A stretch of 64,000 nucleotides of DNA. It comes from Paenibacillus oceani. GTDB taxonomy: Bacteria > Bacillota > Bacilli > Paenibacillales > NBRC-103111. Position 1 is the first letter of the stretch. Every line of letters begins with the position of its first letter. Under the pieces are notes generated by a model that saw only the letters and a program-made list of their open reading frames with translations, was not told the DNA's origin and did no database searches. The position numbers and the translations under genes were made by a program. Positions 43,789-53,034 of this stretch are shown here, one piece after another. Location: NCBI RefSeq assembly GCF_014705615.1, contig NZ_JACXJA010000011.1, forward strand, positions 1 to 64,000, written 5' to 3'.

Positions 43789-46700
43789 TTACTTAACCAG
43801 CTTGGATAAAACCTGAATCGCTTCCGCACGGGTCAGCTGCCCTTGCGGGACGAACTGCCCGCCGTCGCGGCCGCTCAGAAGGCCCAGCGCTGCTGCGTGC
43901 CCAACCGCGTCCCGAGCCCATTCGCTCATCTGGTCCGCATCGGCAAACGAAGTCCCGGCGGACGCGCCGGTAAGCTTGCCGGATTGGTACTCGTAAGCGC
44001 GAACGAGGATGACGGCCATCTCCTCCCGGGAGATCGTCCGGTCCGGGGCGAACGTCCCGTCGTCGTAGCCTCCGATCAGACCGGCCTTGACCGCCGCCTG
44101 AACGGCGTCTTCGTACCAGCTGTCCGCCGCTACGTCACCGAAGGAAGCGGCGCCCGGCGATGCCGGCAGCTTCAAGCTTCGCGCGATCAAGGCGATGAAC
44201 TCGGCCCGCGTCACGTCGGCATCCGGAGCGAACCGGTCGTCGCTCACTCCTTCGGCGATCAGCTTCGACGCCATCGTTTGAATCACTTTCAACGCCCAGT
44301 GAGTACCGGCCACGTCGGTGAACGTCTTGTTCAACTCCAGCGCGATATACTGCCCCGGTTTGGTTACATTCGCAGTCAACATGCCATCCACTAGCTGTCC
44401 GCCGACATACTCCAGCTTGCCTTCCTCGGACAGGCGATACAGATGCGTCAGCTCCGGCCGTCCGTCGCCTGGGACGTTAACGGACACGACGATCGGCTCG
44501 GCGAAATGCTCCAGCCGGATCGTTCCTTGGCTTGTAGCCGCTGTAACCTGCACATCCATCCATGCCGATCGTGCCGTTACTTGCGCATGACGCTGTTCGC
44601 CAATCTGCCGAACCATCTGCGATGTTTGCGACTCGTCCGCTTTGGCCAGCGATACGTTCACGGACTGTATCCCGCCCTGCGACGAACCGGCCTTCTGCTG
44701 CAACTCCGCGAACAGTTGCGAAGGCAGCGACAGACTCGCGTGGGGAGCGGCGATCGTCAGAAGTCCTTGCTCTTTAAGCAGCTCGGCCACGTTAGCCGGC
44801 AATTGCACCAGCTCCGTCTTCTCCAGCACGTTCACCTGCAGAGAGCCGTTGCTTTGCGGGATCAGATCGCCGCTGCCGACAACCCGCGTCTTCTCTCCGT
44901 CACCTCCAGGGGAAGGCTGTTGTCCCCCTCCGATCGGCGCGCCAGGTCCGGCCGGCGGTGTCTCCGGTTCATTCGGCTCCTCCGTCGGAGGCGTCGTGCC
45001 GTCATCCTTCTGCTCCCACACGATCCGGTACACCCGTGTCGATTTCCCATCATTACCGACGACCGTTATTTTCGCTTCCTCCCCGCTTTCTTCCACCTGA
45101 ACGGCTGCCCCCGGCTGAGTCGCCGTCGCTTGAACCGTACCCTTGGAAGCGGCAGGAAGCTTGTAAGTTGCGATTCCCGGGGAGAACCCTGGGACACCCG
45201 AACCTTTTACGGTAAGCGAGGACAATGTTGCATCGGTTTGCGGTACGGCGATCCGCGCCAGGTCCGTTCCCGCATCCGGCGCATAATAGATGCTGCCGTC
45301 CACCCCGATCGACATGCTGTTCAAGAAGTCGTTCACAATAATTTTGTACTGCAGCGTCTCGGGATCGATCACAATGATCTTACGCGCCAAAGTCGTGTAC
45401 AGCATGCCGTCCGGCGCCCAGCGCAGATGATAGGGCAGCCATTTGCTCGTGTTGTAGGAGCTCGGGCGGATCATTTTGCTCTTCACAATCTGCTTGGTCG
45501 TCACGTCCATCGCGAAGATCGTACCGTCCACGACTCCCCACAACAGACCGTCCGGACCGAACGAAATCTCGCCGATCATCTTCGGCGTCTCATCGATGCC
45601 CGGGATGTCGAGTGCGAACTCGTCGATCTTCTGCCCTTTTTCCACGTCCCAGACGAACAGTTTCGCTTCCGGCTCGGACGGATCGATGCCCAGCCCGCCC
45701 CAGACCGACGTCCCGCCATACAGCAGACCGTCCTTGTACGCCAGTCCGATAATGCTCTGGTTGCGGACGACTTGATCGTGATCGTACTGGGTCCACTTGT
45801 CCGCCTTCTCATCGTAGATCGCGAGCGCGCCGCCCAGATAGCCGTAATCCGGCACCGTGCCCACGAACAGCTTGTTATCCCCTGACGTGATCGCGAACGG
45901 CCGGTCCTGATGCGCGATCTTGTACTCGTAGTTCGGATTCTGGTTCATCACAAAAGGCTTCGTCGGGTCATAGCTGTACATCACCGCCGATACATACGTG
46001 CCGTAAAACACCCGCTCGCCGAGAAACCCGATCCCCTCCGGCTGTGCGAAGGCCGAGACGTTCAAGTCGATCTGCTTCGTAAACGGATTGTAGATGCTCA
46101 TCCCACGCTGGTAACCGCCGAAATAGAGACGGCCGTCGAAGCCTACCTCGAACGCCTGAATCCGCACCGGCTGCGGATCGATCTCCAGACTAACGAACGT
46201 TACGCTGCCATCGCTTGGATCGTACCACATATACTCGCCGTATTGGGTGACGATCGCCAGTACCGTTTGCCCCGCTTTGGCCCCGCTCGTCAGCTTGATC
46301 CAGGTCATATCCTTGACGCGTGTCGTATCCGGCAGCGGGTAGGACAGCTCGATCCGCGTGGATTCGTACGTCGTCAAGTCGAACCGGTACAGGTTCGTCA
46401 AATATTTGTAGTACATGTACTTCGGATTGGCCGGGTCCGGCTCGGAGATCATGTTGCTGTATTGGAAATTCGCGAGGACCCCGCCTGTGTTCTTATTCAG
46501 CACGACCATATTGATCGTACTGACCGATACGAACAGCAGATCCCCGATCACGAACACGTCCGCGACCGGACCGCCGGGACCGCCCGAATGACCCGGAATC
46601 GGAACCGCTTCTTGCGCGCCGGTATGACGGTTCACTTTCAGCAGCTCGATCGTCGTCCCGAGGCCCGCATACACATAGTCGCCGTCCACCGCGATCCCGC

Positions 46701-48831
46701 GCACGTACTGCTGCCCTTGCTTCAGAATGCCATAGTTGCGGAACGTCTTGTTCGTGATGTCGTATTCGAACAGCTTGCCGCTGGACGTGCTGTTGTACGT
46801 GCCGCCGTAGATTTTGTCGTCGATCGCCTCGAGATCCCATACCCAGCCGTCGGCCGTGTTGTAGCCGAGGTTCTCGAGCTTTTTCTCCGCAGGCAAGTAC
46901 CGGTACAGCATCCCGTCCTTCGTCCCTGCAAAGTAGACGTTTTGGTCCGAGCCGACCGTCATCGCCCAAGTCGCTTCCGTATTCGGGATGACCTGGCTGA
47001 ACTTCCGCTTGCCCGTCTCCGCATCGACCACGTAGAACGTACCCGGCAAGCCGTTGGTTACGAAATAAATCTCATTCTCGCCAAGCGCATTCGTCTGGAT
47101 GGCGCCCGCTTGCCCCAGGTTCACGTTGACCATCGGCCCGATCGCCTCGGGAGCCAGGTACTCGCGATCCAGCGGAACTTCCGGCGGCGCCGCCGTTACG
47201 CTGATGTCGTCCATATAAGCCTCCGTTTCACTCGGCTCGCCGGAATACAGCGCGATCCGGGCAAACGCCGCTCCCGCCGGAACCGTCGTATACAGCCGCA
47301 TCGCCGACCATTTGTTCGTCCCCAGCGTTACCGAGCCGAACAACCCTTCATCCGTGCGGAGATGAGTCCCGTCAGAAGAATAGTAGTAGATTTGCGGAAC
47401 AATGTTGTGCGTCTGACGAATGACATACACATTCGTATGAATCGTCAGGCTGCTGCCCGCATTCACCTTGAATCGGTCGCTCATGATACGGAACCCTTCC
47501 GTCGCCGAGCTGTCTTTGAAATACAAGCTGTTCGCGCCGTCCAGCACCGGAGATTGCGCCAATTGGGCGGTCCCGCTGCCGAGCACGATTTCCCAGTTCG
47601 GGATGTTGCCGCCGGCCAGCGGCGATTCGAAGCTCGGATTAGGCAGCGTATCGGCTACTACGGGCGCGGTGCCTGCACGCTCGATCTGAACGTCGACGTC
47701 GTCCACATAAGCGACCGTCTGCGTCGTCCTGCCGCCGCTAAGCGCCACCACGACATGCGCCGCGCCTTCTTTCACCGTATACTCGCCTTTTACCTGCACC
47801 CATCTGCCCGTCCCGATCACAGCCGCCGTCGTAGGGACGCGCAAGTACGAGTCGGTTACGCCGGTCGTCGTCATCTGGGCGTTGTAGCCCGTGAACTCCA
47901 GCCCGAAGTTCAAGCTGATGTCCACTCCGTATACGTATGCGGTCACCGTCACCTTGTCGCCCTTCGACACCGCGATCGGATCGCTGGATACCGTTAACGA
48001 AGCGTTCGTATCCTTGTTGCGGAAATACAAGCTGGACGCGCCCGACCGGACGACCGTCTGGTTCAAATTCACATACGTGTCCTGGACGTTCGCCGCCGTC
48101 GTCACTTTCCAGCCCGGCAGCGTCCCGTCCGGATTAGCCGCCCGCTCGAAGCCCGGGTTCAGCAAATACGGATGATCCGGTCCAGGCCCTGGCCCAGGTC
48201 CGGGTCCCGGGGCGTTCGCACGAACGACCGATACCGCCACATCGTCGACATACGCGACCGTCTGCGTCGTTCTGCCGCCGCTAAGCGCCGCGACGACAAA
48301 AGCCGCGCCTTCCTGTACCTCATACTCCGCGCTGATCTGCACCCATTTCCCTTTACCGATCACAGCCGCCGTCGTAGGAACCCGCAAGTACGAGCCGGTT
48401 ACGCCGGTCGTCGTCATCTGGGCGTTGTAGCCCGTGAACTCCAGCCCGAAGTTCAAGCTGATGTCCACCCCGTACACGTAAGCGGTTACCGTCACCTTAT
48501 CGCCCTTGGATACCGCGATCGGATCGCTGGATACCGTTAACGAAGCGTTCGTATCCTTGTTGCGGAAATACAAGCTGGCCTGGCCCGAGCGAACCGTGTC
48601 CGTGCTCAGGTCCACCAGCGTATCCTGCACCGTCGCGGCCGTCGTCACCTTCCAGCCGGGAAGCGTACCGTCGCCATTGCGGCCCAGCTCGAAGCCGGGG
48701 TTGAGCAGCTGCACCGGCTCTGCAGTTGCAGCACTGGCTTTTCCTGTCCATGGAGAAACTGGGAACGCTCCCAAAACAATCGATAAAGAGAGAAACACCA
48801 TAAATAATTGCTTGTACACTCGCTTGCTCAT
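43789..48831 (-). CDS. Secreted CBM / beta-propeller / SLH surface protein
   Basis: A 1680-residue exported protein held on the cell wall. Signal peptide 1-35 (cut after KASA). Three carbohydrate-binding-like beta-sandwiches follow at about 40-205, 222-385 and 400-555, each starting LLNPGFE or LPNPSFE. A linker of GP repeats separates the first two. Residues 570-1190 are a beta-propeller-like repeat region (FYVVDAETGKRKFSQV, KIYGGTYNSTSSGKLFEYDI). A cadherin-like beta-sandwich (about 1195-1275), a Pro/Gly-rich linker and three SLH domains (about 1510-1680, FTDVAGTHWALKVIQTMASK) end it. The first two sandwiches are almost identical, also in DNA. GGGAG precedes the ATG. The divergent GntR-type sensor gene is the likely regulator. 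Confidence 0.9.
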   Translation of the reverse strand: MSKRVYKQLFMVFLSLSIVLGAFPVSPWTGKASAATAEPVQLLNPGFELGRNGDGTLPGWKVTTAATVQDTLVDLSTDTVRSGQASLYFRNKDTNASLTVSSDPIAVSKGDKVTVTAYVYGVDISLNFGLEFTGYNAQMTTTGVTGSYLRVPTTAAVIGKGKWVQISAEYEVQEGAAFVVAALSGGRTTQTVAYVDDVAVSVVRANAPGPGPGPGPGPDHPYLLNPGFERAANPDGTLPGWKVTTAANVQDTYVNLNQTVVRSGASSLYFRNKDTNASLTVSSDPIAVSKGDKVTVTAYVYGVDISLNFGLEFTGYNAQMTTTGVTDSYLRVPTTAAVIGTGRWVQVKGEYTVKEGAAHVVVALSGGRTTQTVAYVDDVDVQIERAGTAPVVADTLPNPSFESPLAGGNIPNWEIVLGSGTAQLAQSPVLDGANSLYFKDSSATEGFRIMSDRFKVNAGSSLTIHTNVYVIRQTHNIVPQIYYYSSDGTHLRTDEGLFGSVTLGTNKWSAMRLYTTVPAGAAFARIALYSGEPSETEAYMDDISVTAAPPEVPLDREYLAPEAIGPMVNVNLGQAGAIQTNALGENEIYFVTNGLPGTFYVVDAETGKRKFSQVIPNTEATWAMTVGSDQNVYFAGTKDGMLYRYLPAEKKLENLGYNTADGWVWDLEAIDDKIYGGTYNSTSSGKLFEYDITNKTFRNYGILKQGQQYVRGIAVDGDYVYAGLGTTIELLKVNRHTGAQEAVPIPGHSGGPGGPVADVFVIGDLLFVSVSTINMVVLNKNTGGVLANFQYSNMISEPDPANPKYMYYKYLTNLYRFDLTTYESTRIELSYPLPDTTRVKDMTWIKLTSGAKAGQTVLAIVTQYGEYMWYDPSDGSVTFVSLEIDPQPVRIQAFEVGFDGRLYFGGYQRGMSIYNPFTKQIDLNVSAFAQPEGIGFLGERVFYGTYVSAVMYSYDPTKPFVMNQNPNYEYKIAHQDRPFAITSGDNKLFVGTVPDYGYLGGALAIYDEKADKWTQYDHDQVVRNQSIIGLAYKDGLLYGGTSVWGGLGIDPSEPEAKLFVWDVEKGQKIDEFALDIPGIDETPKMIGEISFGPDGLLWGVVDGTIFAMDVTTKQIVKSKMIRPSSYNTSKWLPYHLRWAPDGMLYTTLARKIIVIDPETLQYKIIVNDFLNSMSIGVDGSIYYAPDAGTDLARIAVPQTDATLSSLTVKGSGVPGFSPGIATYKLPAASKGTVQATATQPGAAVQVEESGEEAKITVVGNDGKSTRVYRIVWEQKDDGTTPPTEEPNEPETPPAGPGAPIGGGQQPSPGGDGEKTRVVGSGDLIPQSNGSLQVNVLEKTELVQLPANVAELLKEQGLLTIAAPHASLSLPSQLFAELQQKAGSSQGGIQSVNVSLAKADESQTSQMVRQIGEQRHAQVTARSAWMDVQVTAATSQGTIRLEHFAEPIVVSVNVPGDGRPELTHLYRLSEEGKLEYVGGQLVDGMLTANVTKPGQYIALELNKTFTDVAGTHWALKVIQTMASKLIAEGVSDDRFAPDADVTRAEFIALIARSLKLPASPGAASFGDVAADSWYEDAVQAAVKAGLIGGYDDGTFAPDRTISREEMAVILVRAYEYQSGKLTGASAGTSFADADQMSEWARDAVGHAAALGLLSGRDGGQFVPQGQLTRAEAIQVLSKLVK
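47690..48776 (-). repeat. 543-bp tandem duplication inside the SLH protein gene
   Basis: Equivalent bases lie 543 apart, for example TCCTTGTTGCGGAAATACAA at 48011 and 48554. The unit codes one carbohydrate-binding-like domain (181 codons). A stretch of about 70 residues is identical between copies except for a few changes. Confidence 0.8.
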
Positions 48832-49004
48832 ACCATCACTCCCGTAGCCTGAATGGGTTTATCGCGGCAGATCTCCGTACTCTTGAGAACGCTTGCGTAA
48901 AACACCCTGCTCTGTTGCTCTGCTGCACTTCCATCCTCTCGAGCGGATAGCTCGTGATTGGATCCATCGATCGAACGAAACCGTTTGACGCTCCTCCCTA
49001 TGTA

Positions 49005-49026
49005 CTGTATCATATCTGTATCATAT
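49005..49026. promoter_or_regulatory. Tandem 11-bp repeat in the divergent promoter region
   Basis: CTGTATCATAT occurs twice head to tail (49005-49015 and 49016-49026) between the SLH protein gene and the GntR-type regulator. On the minus strand it gives TATGAT -10-like words. Candidate operator. Confidence 0.6.
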
Positions 49027-49126
49027 GTAAGTGATTTTATGACAGGACCCGGTGCTTGTCAACTGGCAGTTTCGTTCGGTATGATCGGAGGACGAGACCA
49101 GATTTTCCCGGAAATGAGGTTCCCCA

Positions 49127-50599
49127 GTGTCAAGCAAACCTAGCCGATCGACCTTTCGGGATCGATTGAAAGACATGGTAGATAGCCTGCGGCAGCAGAT
49201 CGAGAGCGGACAGCTGGAGCCGGACGCCTACCTCCCGGCGATCCCGCAGCTCAGCAAGCAATACCAGCTTAGTGTCAATTCGGTGCAAAAAGGGCTGGAG
49301 CAGCTCGTTCAGGACGGGTTGGTCGAACGGATTCCGCGGGTCGGGATTCGGGTGAGAGCGTTCCCCGGCGGGCAGCAGCCGGTTACTTTATCCGTCGGGT
49401 ATTATCCTTCGATGGCAACCGATATGGATCTCCCTGCGTTGATCGGACAGTTCGAAGTCAACCATCCGCACATTCAGGTACGGCTCATCCCGCTGCAATT
49501 TTACGATTATCTCGAGGTCGCGACCTATTATCTGGAGAACAACATCGTCGACGTGATCGCGATGAACTATATCAACTTCGGCCAGTTGGCCGAGAAGCTT
49601 GCCCCTATCGGCAGCTACTTGTTGCCGCTGCGTCCGGCGAAAGGGATCTACGACTATTTGACCCCTCCTTTTACCTACGAAGGGGAGCTGTACGTGCAGC
49701 CCGTCATCTTCTCACCGGTAGTGATGGCTTACAACAAGCGGCATCTCGCGGAGCTCGACTGGACCGCACCTCCCCGGGAATGGACGTGGAATCGGTTCAT
49801 GGAGCTGCTCGATCGGTTGGAGCAGGGCGACAGCGGCAAGCTCGGCTTTTACTTCTACCCGGTGACGGACAACCGCTGGCCGGTCTTCATGCTGCAAAGC
49901 GGCCTGACGTTCGGGGAGCTGGACCCCCGGCACCGGGAGGAACAGACGGCCCGGCTGATGGACAGCATCCAGAGCTGCTACGACCTGGTCCACCGCCAGC
50001 GCCTGTTCTCGCTCTTGCTGTCCGAGCACGACATCCACGTCGAGCGCCTGTTCGCCGAGCAGAAAATATCGGTTATCATGACCACCTACTTTAACCTGAA
50101 CAAGCTGCGCGGCACATCGGTCGAATTCGATCTCGCCCCGCTGCCTTACGTGAACGCGCCGAAGACGCTGCTGCTCTCGATCGGCTTTGCCATTAACCGG
50201 CACACCCCGAACCCGGAAGCGGCCGAGCTGTTCATCCGGCACCTGACCTCAGAGGCCACCCAGCGCTACATGCGCACCCGCACCTACAGCATCCCGGCCC
50301 TGCGGCAAGCGGCCGAGCAGCAAGAGGACGGACAGCAAGGTAACGATCAGCAAGGCGACGAGCAGCAGGACAACGAACAGCAAGAGAACGAGGCTGGCGG
50401 AGCCGGCATCTACCGCCCGGACAATTACAGGCTCTTCAAGGAGCTCGAGCCGAGCTACAGCCTGCTCACCGACCTGCACATGAGCCAGGAGCAGAAGAGC
50501 CGCCTGCAGTCGATCTTGGCTTCTTATTTGATGGGGATCGAGACGCGGGAATCGACAGAAAAGCGGGTTGGGGAGTTTTTGGAGTTGTTGGGCGGGTAG
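49127..50599 (+). CDS. GntR-type regulator fused to a solute-binding domain
   Basis: A 490-residue cytoplasmic protein without signal peptide. Residues 10-80 form a GntR winged helix (PAIPQLSKQYQLSVNSVQKG, LVQDGLVERIPRVGIRVRA). Residues 88-480 are a family 1 extracellular solute-binding fold (VTLSVGYYPSMATDMDLPAL, FSPVVMAYNKRHLAELDW, ISVIMTTYFNLNKLRGTSV). It should sense a sugar inside the cell and control transcription. A low-complexity run of Gln, Asn, Asp and Glu lies near residues 395-418. The GTG at 49127 has GAGG 7 bases upstream. It is divergent from the large SLH protein gene, a likely target. Confidence 0.9.
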   Translation: MSSKPSRSTFRDRLKDMVDSLRQQIESGQLEPDAYLPAIPQLSKQYQLSVNSVQKGLEQLVQDGLVERIPRVGIRVRAFPGGQQPVTLSVGYYPSMATDMDLPALIGQFEVNHPHIQVRLIPLQFYDYLEVATYYLENNIVDVIAMNYINFGQLAEKLAPIGSYLLPLRPAKGIYDYLTPPFTYEGELYVQPVIFSPVVMAYNKRHLAELDWTAPPREWTWNRFMELLDRLEQGDSGKLGFYFYPVTDNRWPVFMLQSGLTFGELDPRHREEQTARLMDSIQSCYDLVHRQRLFSLLLSEHDIHVERLFAEQKISVIMTTYFNLNKLRGTSVEFDLAPLPYVNAPKTLLLSIGFAINRHTPNPEAAELFIRHLTSEATQRYMRTRTYSIPALRQAAEQQEDGQQGNDQQGDEQQDNEQQENEAGGAGIYRPDNYRLFKELEPSYSLLTDLHMSQEQKSRLQSILASYLMGIETRESTEKRVGEFLELLGG

Positions 50600-50613
50600 G
50601 GATCGGAATCAAA

Positions 50614-51030
50614 ATGATTAAGCTTCGTAAATTCCAATCACGCTCTGCCGCTTCGCAGCGTCCGCCGGGCTGGGTCTCTATTCTCGGAGACGATTACGGC
50701 TGGGGAAATGTCGTTGAAGAAGCGGAGAACGTCTCCTCGCTGACAGACTCGCCCGTGCTGTCCGTCGGCTACTTCGACGACGATGTGCTGGAGCTCACCG
50801 TAGCGGTAAACGGCGAAACTATTGCTACCCATGTAGCCGGACCCGGCCTCGACGTATACGAACTGGATGCCGGGACGGCCGATGCCGAAACGCTCATCCG
50901 TTCGCTCCAGTTGACGGCCGATGTCGCGAAGTTGAGGGAGATTTTAGCCGATCCTTCTATTGAGGACACGGTTATGCGGCTGCCGGAACGCACTCCACAT
51001 ATGTCGAGTAGACAGTGTGAGAACACGTGA
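50614..51030 (+). CDS. Hypothetical protein
   Basis: A 138-residue soluble protein (SILGDDYGWGNVVEEAENVS, VLSVGYFDDDVLELTVAVNG). No family recognised. It follows the regulator gene by 14 bases but has only a weak ribosome site. The C-terminus after LREILADPSIEDTVMRLPER looks abruptly altered, so a damaged 3' end is possible. Confidence 0.5.
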   Translation: MIKLRKFQSRSAASQRPPGWVSILGDDYGWGNVVEEAENVSSLTDSPVLSVGYFDDDVLELTVAVNGETIATHVAGPGLDVYELDAGTADAETLIRSLQLTADVAKLREILADPSIEDTVMRLPERTPHMSSRQCENT

Positions 51031-51084
51031 TGCGCCGACCTATTCAAAGGCTGCAACCGCATGAACCAACGCTGTCCACTGAGT

Positions 51085-52251
51085 CTATAACGTCTCGGTA
51101 CTGAGCGTAAATCCTTCGATTACGGCATCTTCGTCGATCTCAATCAGGATGCATCGTTTCCCTTGATAATTCACCTGTCTCACATACTTTAGATCCTGCG
51201 GGCTGACCGAAATCGAGGCGACCTTGGTATCGATCTTAATCGATTTTGAAGTGAATTTCGGCATCACGCTGCTTGCCTTCATTTCATAGTTCCGATCGTC
51301 GACGATCGCTTGAAACGCGCGTTCCACTTTTTCCGTCGTCACGTTCTCTATGCCGCTTACGGTCAGCACACGTTCCACCTCTTTATAATCCAGCCTCGGA
51401 GGTTCTTCCTCATCTTCGTTGGTTTCGATGACCTGGTGGATCTCCTCGTACACCTGTGCGAGAGTGGCTACGTCGAGTTGTTCGCCCGCCACTTCCTTCA
51501 CGATGTCTTCGAAAATAGCCCTCTCTTCCATGGCCGTCATGGATCTTTCGGCATTTAAGACCTGTTCGATGAAGTGCTGATCCGGATAATTCGATTTTGC
51601 CGTACAATACAGAATGCGGTTCACATCGGAATAGTTATCCGTCACGCTAGGATAAAAGAACCCGTGCTCCGGCGAACTTAACTTGATAATCGGATCTACG
51701 ATGACATTGTACTTAAATTCCTTCTCCACATAATCGAACAAGAGGGTTTTCTTTTGCTTCTCCGTGGAATTCACGCTGCATAGAATGAACGGATTCGCGA
51801 ACAGTTCGTCCTTCCCGGTCTCTTCGGCTTCTTCATTTCTGCCCTTGGTCGGCCGGAAATACTGTCCATGAACGAACGTGACTACTGTATCCTGTTCATA
51901 CTTGGCATCCACCAACATTTTATCCACCAACAGCAGCATCAGGTCCTTCCATTCTTCGGGATCGCCTGTCACCAAACCTTGGTGAAGCAGCACTCGCGTT
52001 GGATCCTCTGCTTCCTCCTGAAACTTCAACTCGAACAATTTCTGATCCAATTCTCCGGTCAGCAGTTTTTTGAAATTCCCCATATACAGCTCTTGCTTCT
52101 CTCGATCCACCAGAGCAAACGCCTGGCGCTCCCAATGATAGACCTCGTTGCTATCCTTCATAATATACACGTTGAGAATGTTGTTAATAGTCATCATCTC
52201 GTGATCCAGCTTAAATTGCTTGCGTATATGAGCGATTTCTTTCTTTATCAT
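51085..52251 (-). CDS. DUF4317 family protein
   Basis: A 388-residue soluble protein matching DUF4317 over its whole length (MIKKEIAHIRKQFKLDHEMM, NVYIMKDSNEVYHWERQAFA, ITKL-like SSPEHGFFYPSVTDNYSDVN). An acidic linker (ETNEDEEEPP) stands near residue 285. Function unknown in the family. No strong ribosome site lies close to the ATG at 52251. Single gene. Confidence 0.85.
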   Translation of the reverse strand: MIKKEIAHIRKQFKLDHEMMTINNILNVYIMKDSNEVYHWERQAFALVDREKQELYMGNFKKLLTGELDQKLFELKFQEEAEDPTRVLLHQGLVTGDPEEWKDLMLLLVDKMLVDAKYEQDTVVTFVHGQYFRPTKGRNEEAEETGKDELFANPFILCSVNSTEKQKKTLLFDYVEKEFKYNVIVDPIIKLSSPEHGFFYPSVTDNYSDVNRILYCTAKSNYPDQHFIEQVLNAERSMTAMEERAIFEDIVKEVAGEQLDVATLAQVYEEIHQVIETNEDEEEPPRLDYKEVERVLTVSGIENVTTEKVERAFQAIVDDRNYEMKASSVMPKFTSKSIKIDTKVASISVSPQDLKYVRQVNYQGKRCILIEIDEDAVIEGFTLSTETL

Positions 52252-52288
52252 GATTCGCTAGACAACTCCTACGAGTAAATTGGTTTTA

Positions 52289-52575
52289 TCAGTATAAACG
52301 ATATAACAGCCCTTCGCTAGGAGGGCTGTTAATGTTACTTCTCTTCAGTTCCGTTCCAAACCAACACCGCCACACACTCCACATGTGTGGTTTGCTCAAT
52401 ATAGATAACATATTAGGGGGCAGCTTACGCCCCCAGCAATAACGGATTTTTGAAATATAATGGATCGTAATACTGCCGTCCACCGCAATTTCAATCCGTT
52501 CGATCAATCGTTGAAAGAGTTCACGAAGCATTGCCTCGTCTGTGACAATATACCCCGCCTGTCTGCAGTCGCCTA
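52289..52575 (-). pseudogene. C-terminal stub of a large serine recombinase
   Basis: The frame reads YIVTDEAMLRELFQRLIERI then EIAVDGSITIHYI, the usual end of transposon- or phage-type serine recombinases. After that the frame is unrelated until a stop at 52289. No catalytic domain remains. It lies at the edge of the A+T-rich island at 52.6-57.3 kb. Confidence 0.6.
52305..52330. terminator. Hairpin beside the recombinase stub
   Basis: AACAGCCCT (52305-52313) pairs with AGGGCTGTT (52322-52330). No T-run follows on either strand, so its role is unclear. Confidence 0.35.
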
Positions 52576-52611
52576 GAGCAACTCCGGCGGTTTAAAAATA
52601 AAGGGGCCACT

Positions 52612-53010
52612 TTATACATTGCTCTTATCTTGAAATATTTTTTTATCAAAAAATAAAAGGATGGTGAAGAGAATGATGCCTAACAACAATATCGATGCTG
52701 ACGTAATAAACGTAATCATTGTAAACGTGTTCTCCATCTTATAGTACAGAAGCATACTGAGCGGCATAAGTCCGCCACCAATCAGACTGGACCAAGCATG
52801 TAATTTAGCTGTTTTTTTCATGCCGATCTCTTTAAATACATAATAGAAAATACCGTATGCAAAAAGAGTTAACCAGCCGACAACTAGAATATGGGCATGA
52901 CCCGGAACCAGTGTATAGTCTTTTCTCCCCGCTATATCCGATCCGAGCATTGCGCCAATCAAAGCATATACTGCCGAAATGCGAATTAACCATTTACTGT
53001 AAAACAACAT
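52612..53010 (-). CDS. Four-helix membrane protein resembling haem-copper oxidase subunit I
   Basis: A 132-residue protein with four membrane helices. GHAHILVVGWLTLFAYGIFY (about residues 37-56) resembles the His-bearing helix of NorB/CcoN-type oxidase subunits, but the protein is far too short to be a full subunit. The ATG at 53010 has AAGGAG about 10 bases upstream. It follows the histidine kinase by 24 bases on the same strand. Role unknown. Confidence 0.65.
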   Translation of the reverse strand: MLFYSKWLIRISAVYALIGAMLGSDIAGRKDYTLVPGHAHILVVGWLTLFAYGIFYYVFKEIGMKKTAKLHAWSSLIGGGLMPLSMLLYYKMENTFTMITFITSASILLLGIILFTILLFFDKKIFQDKSNV

Positions 53011-53034
53011 GTTGTTCTCGCTCCTTTTCAAAGT

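Noticed and set aside
45910-47997. 695-codon plus-strand frame opposite the SLH protein gene
   Set aside because: Antisense shadow of the beta-propeller region; Arg/His/Val-rich with no family.
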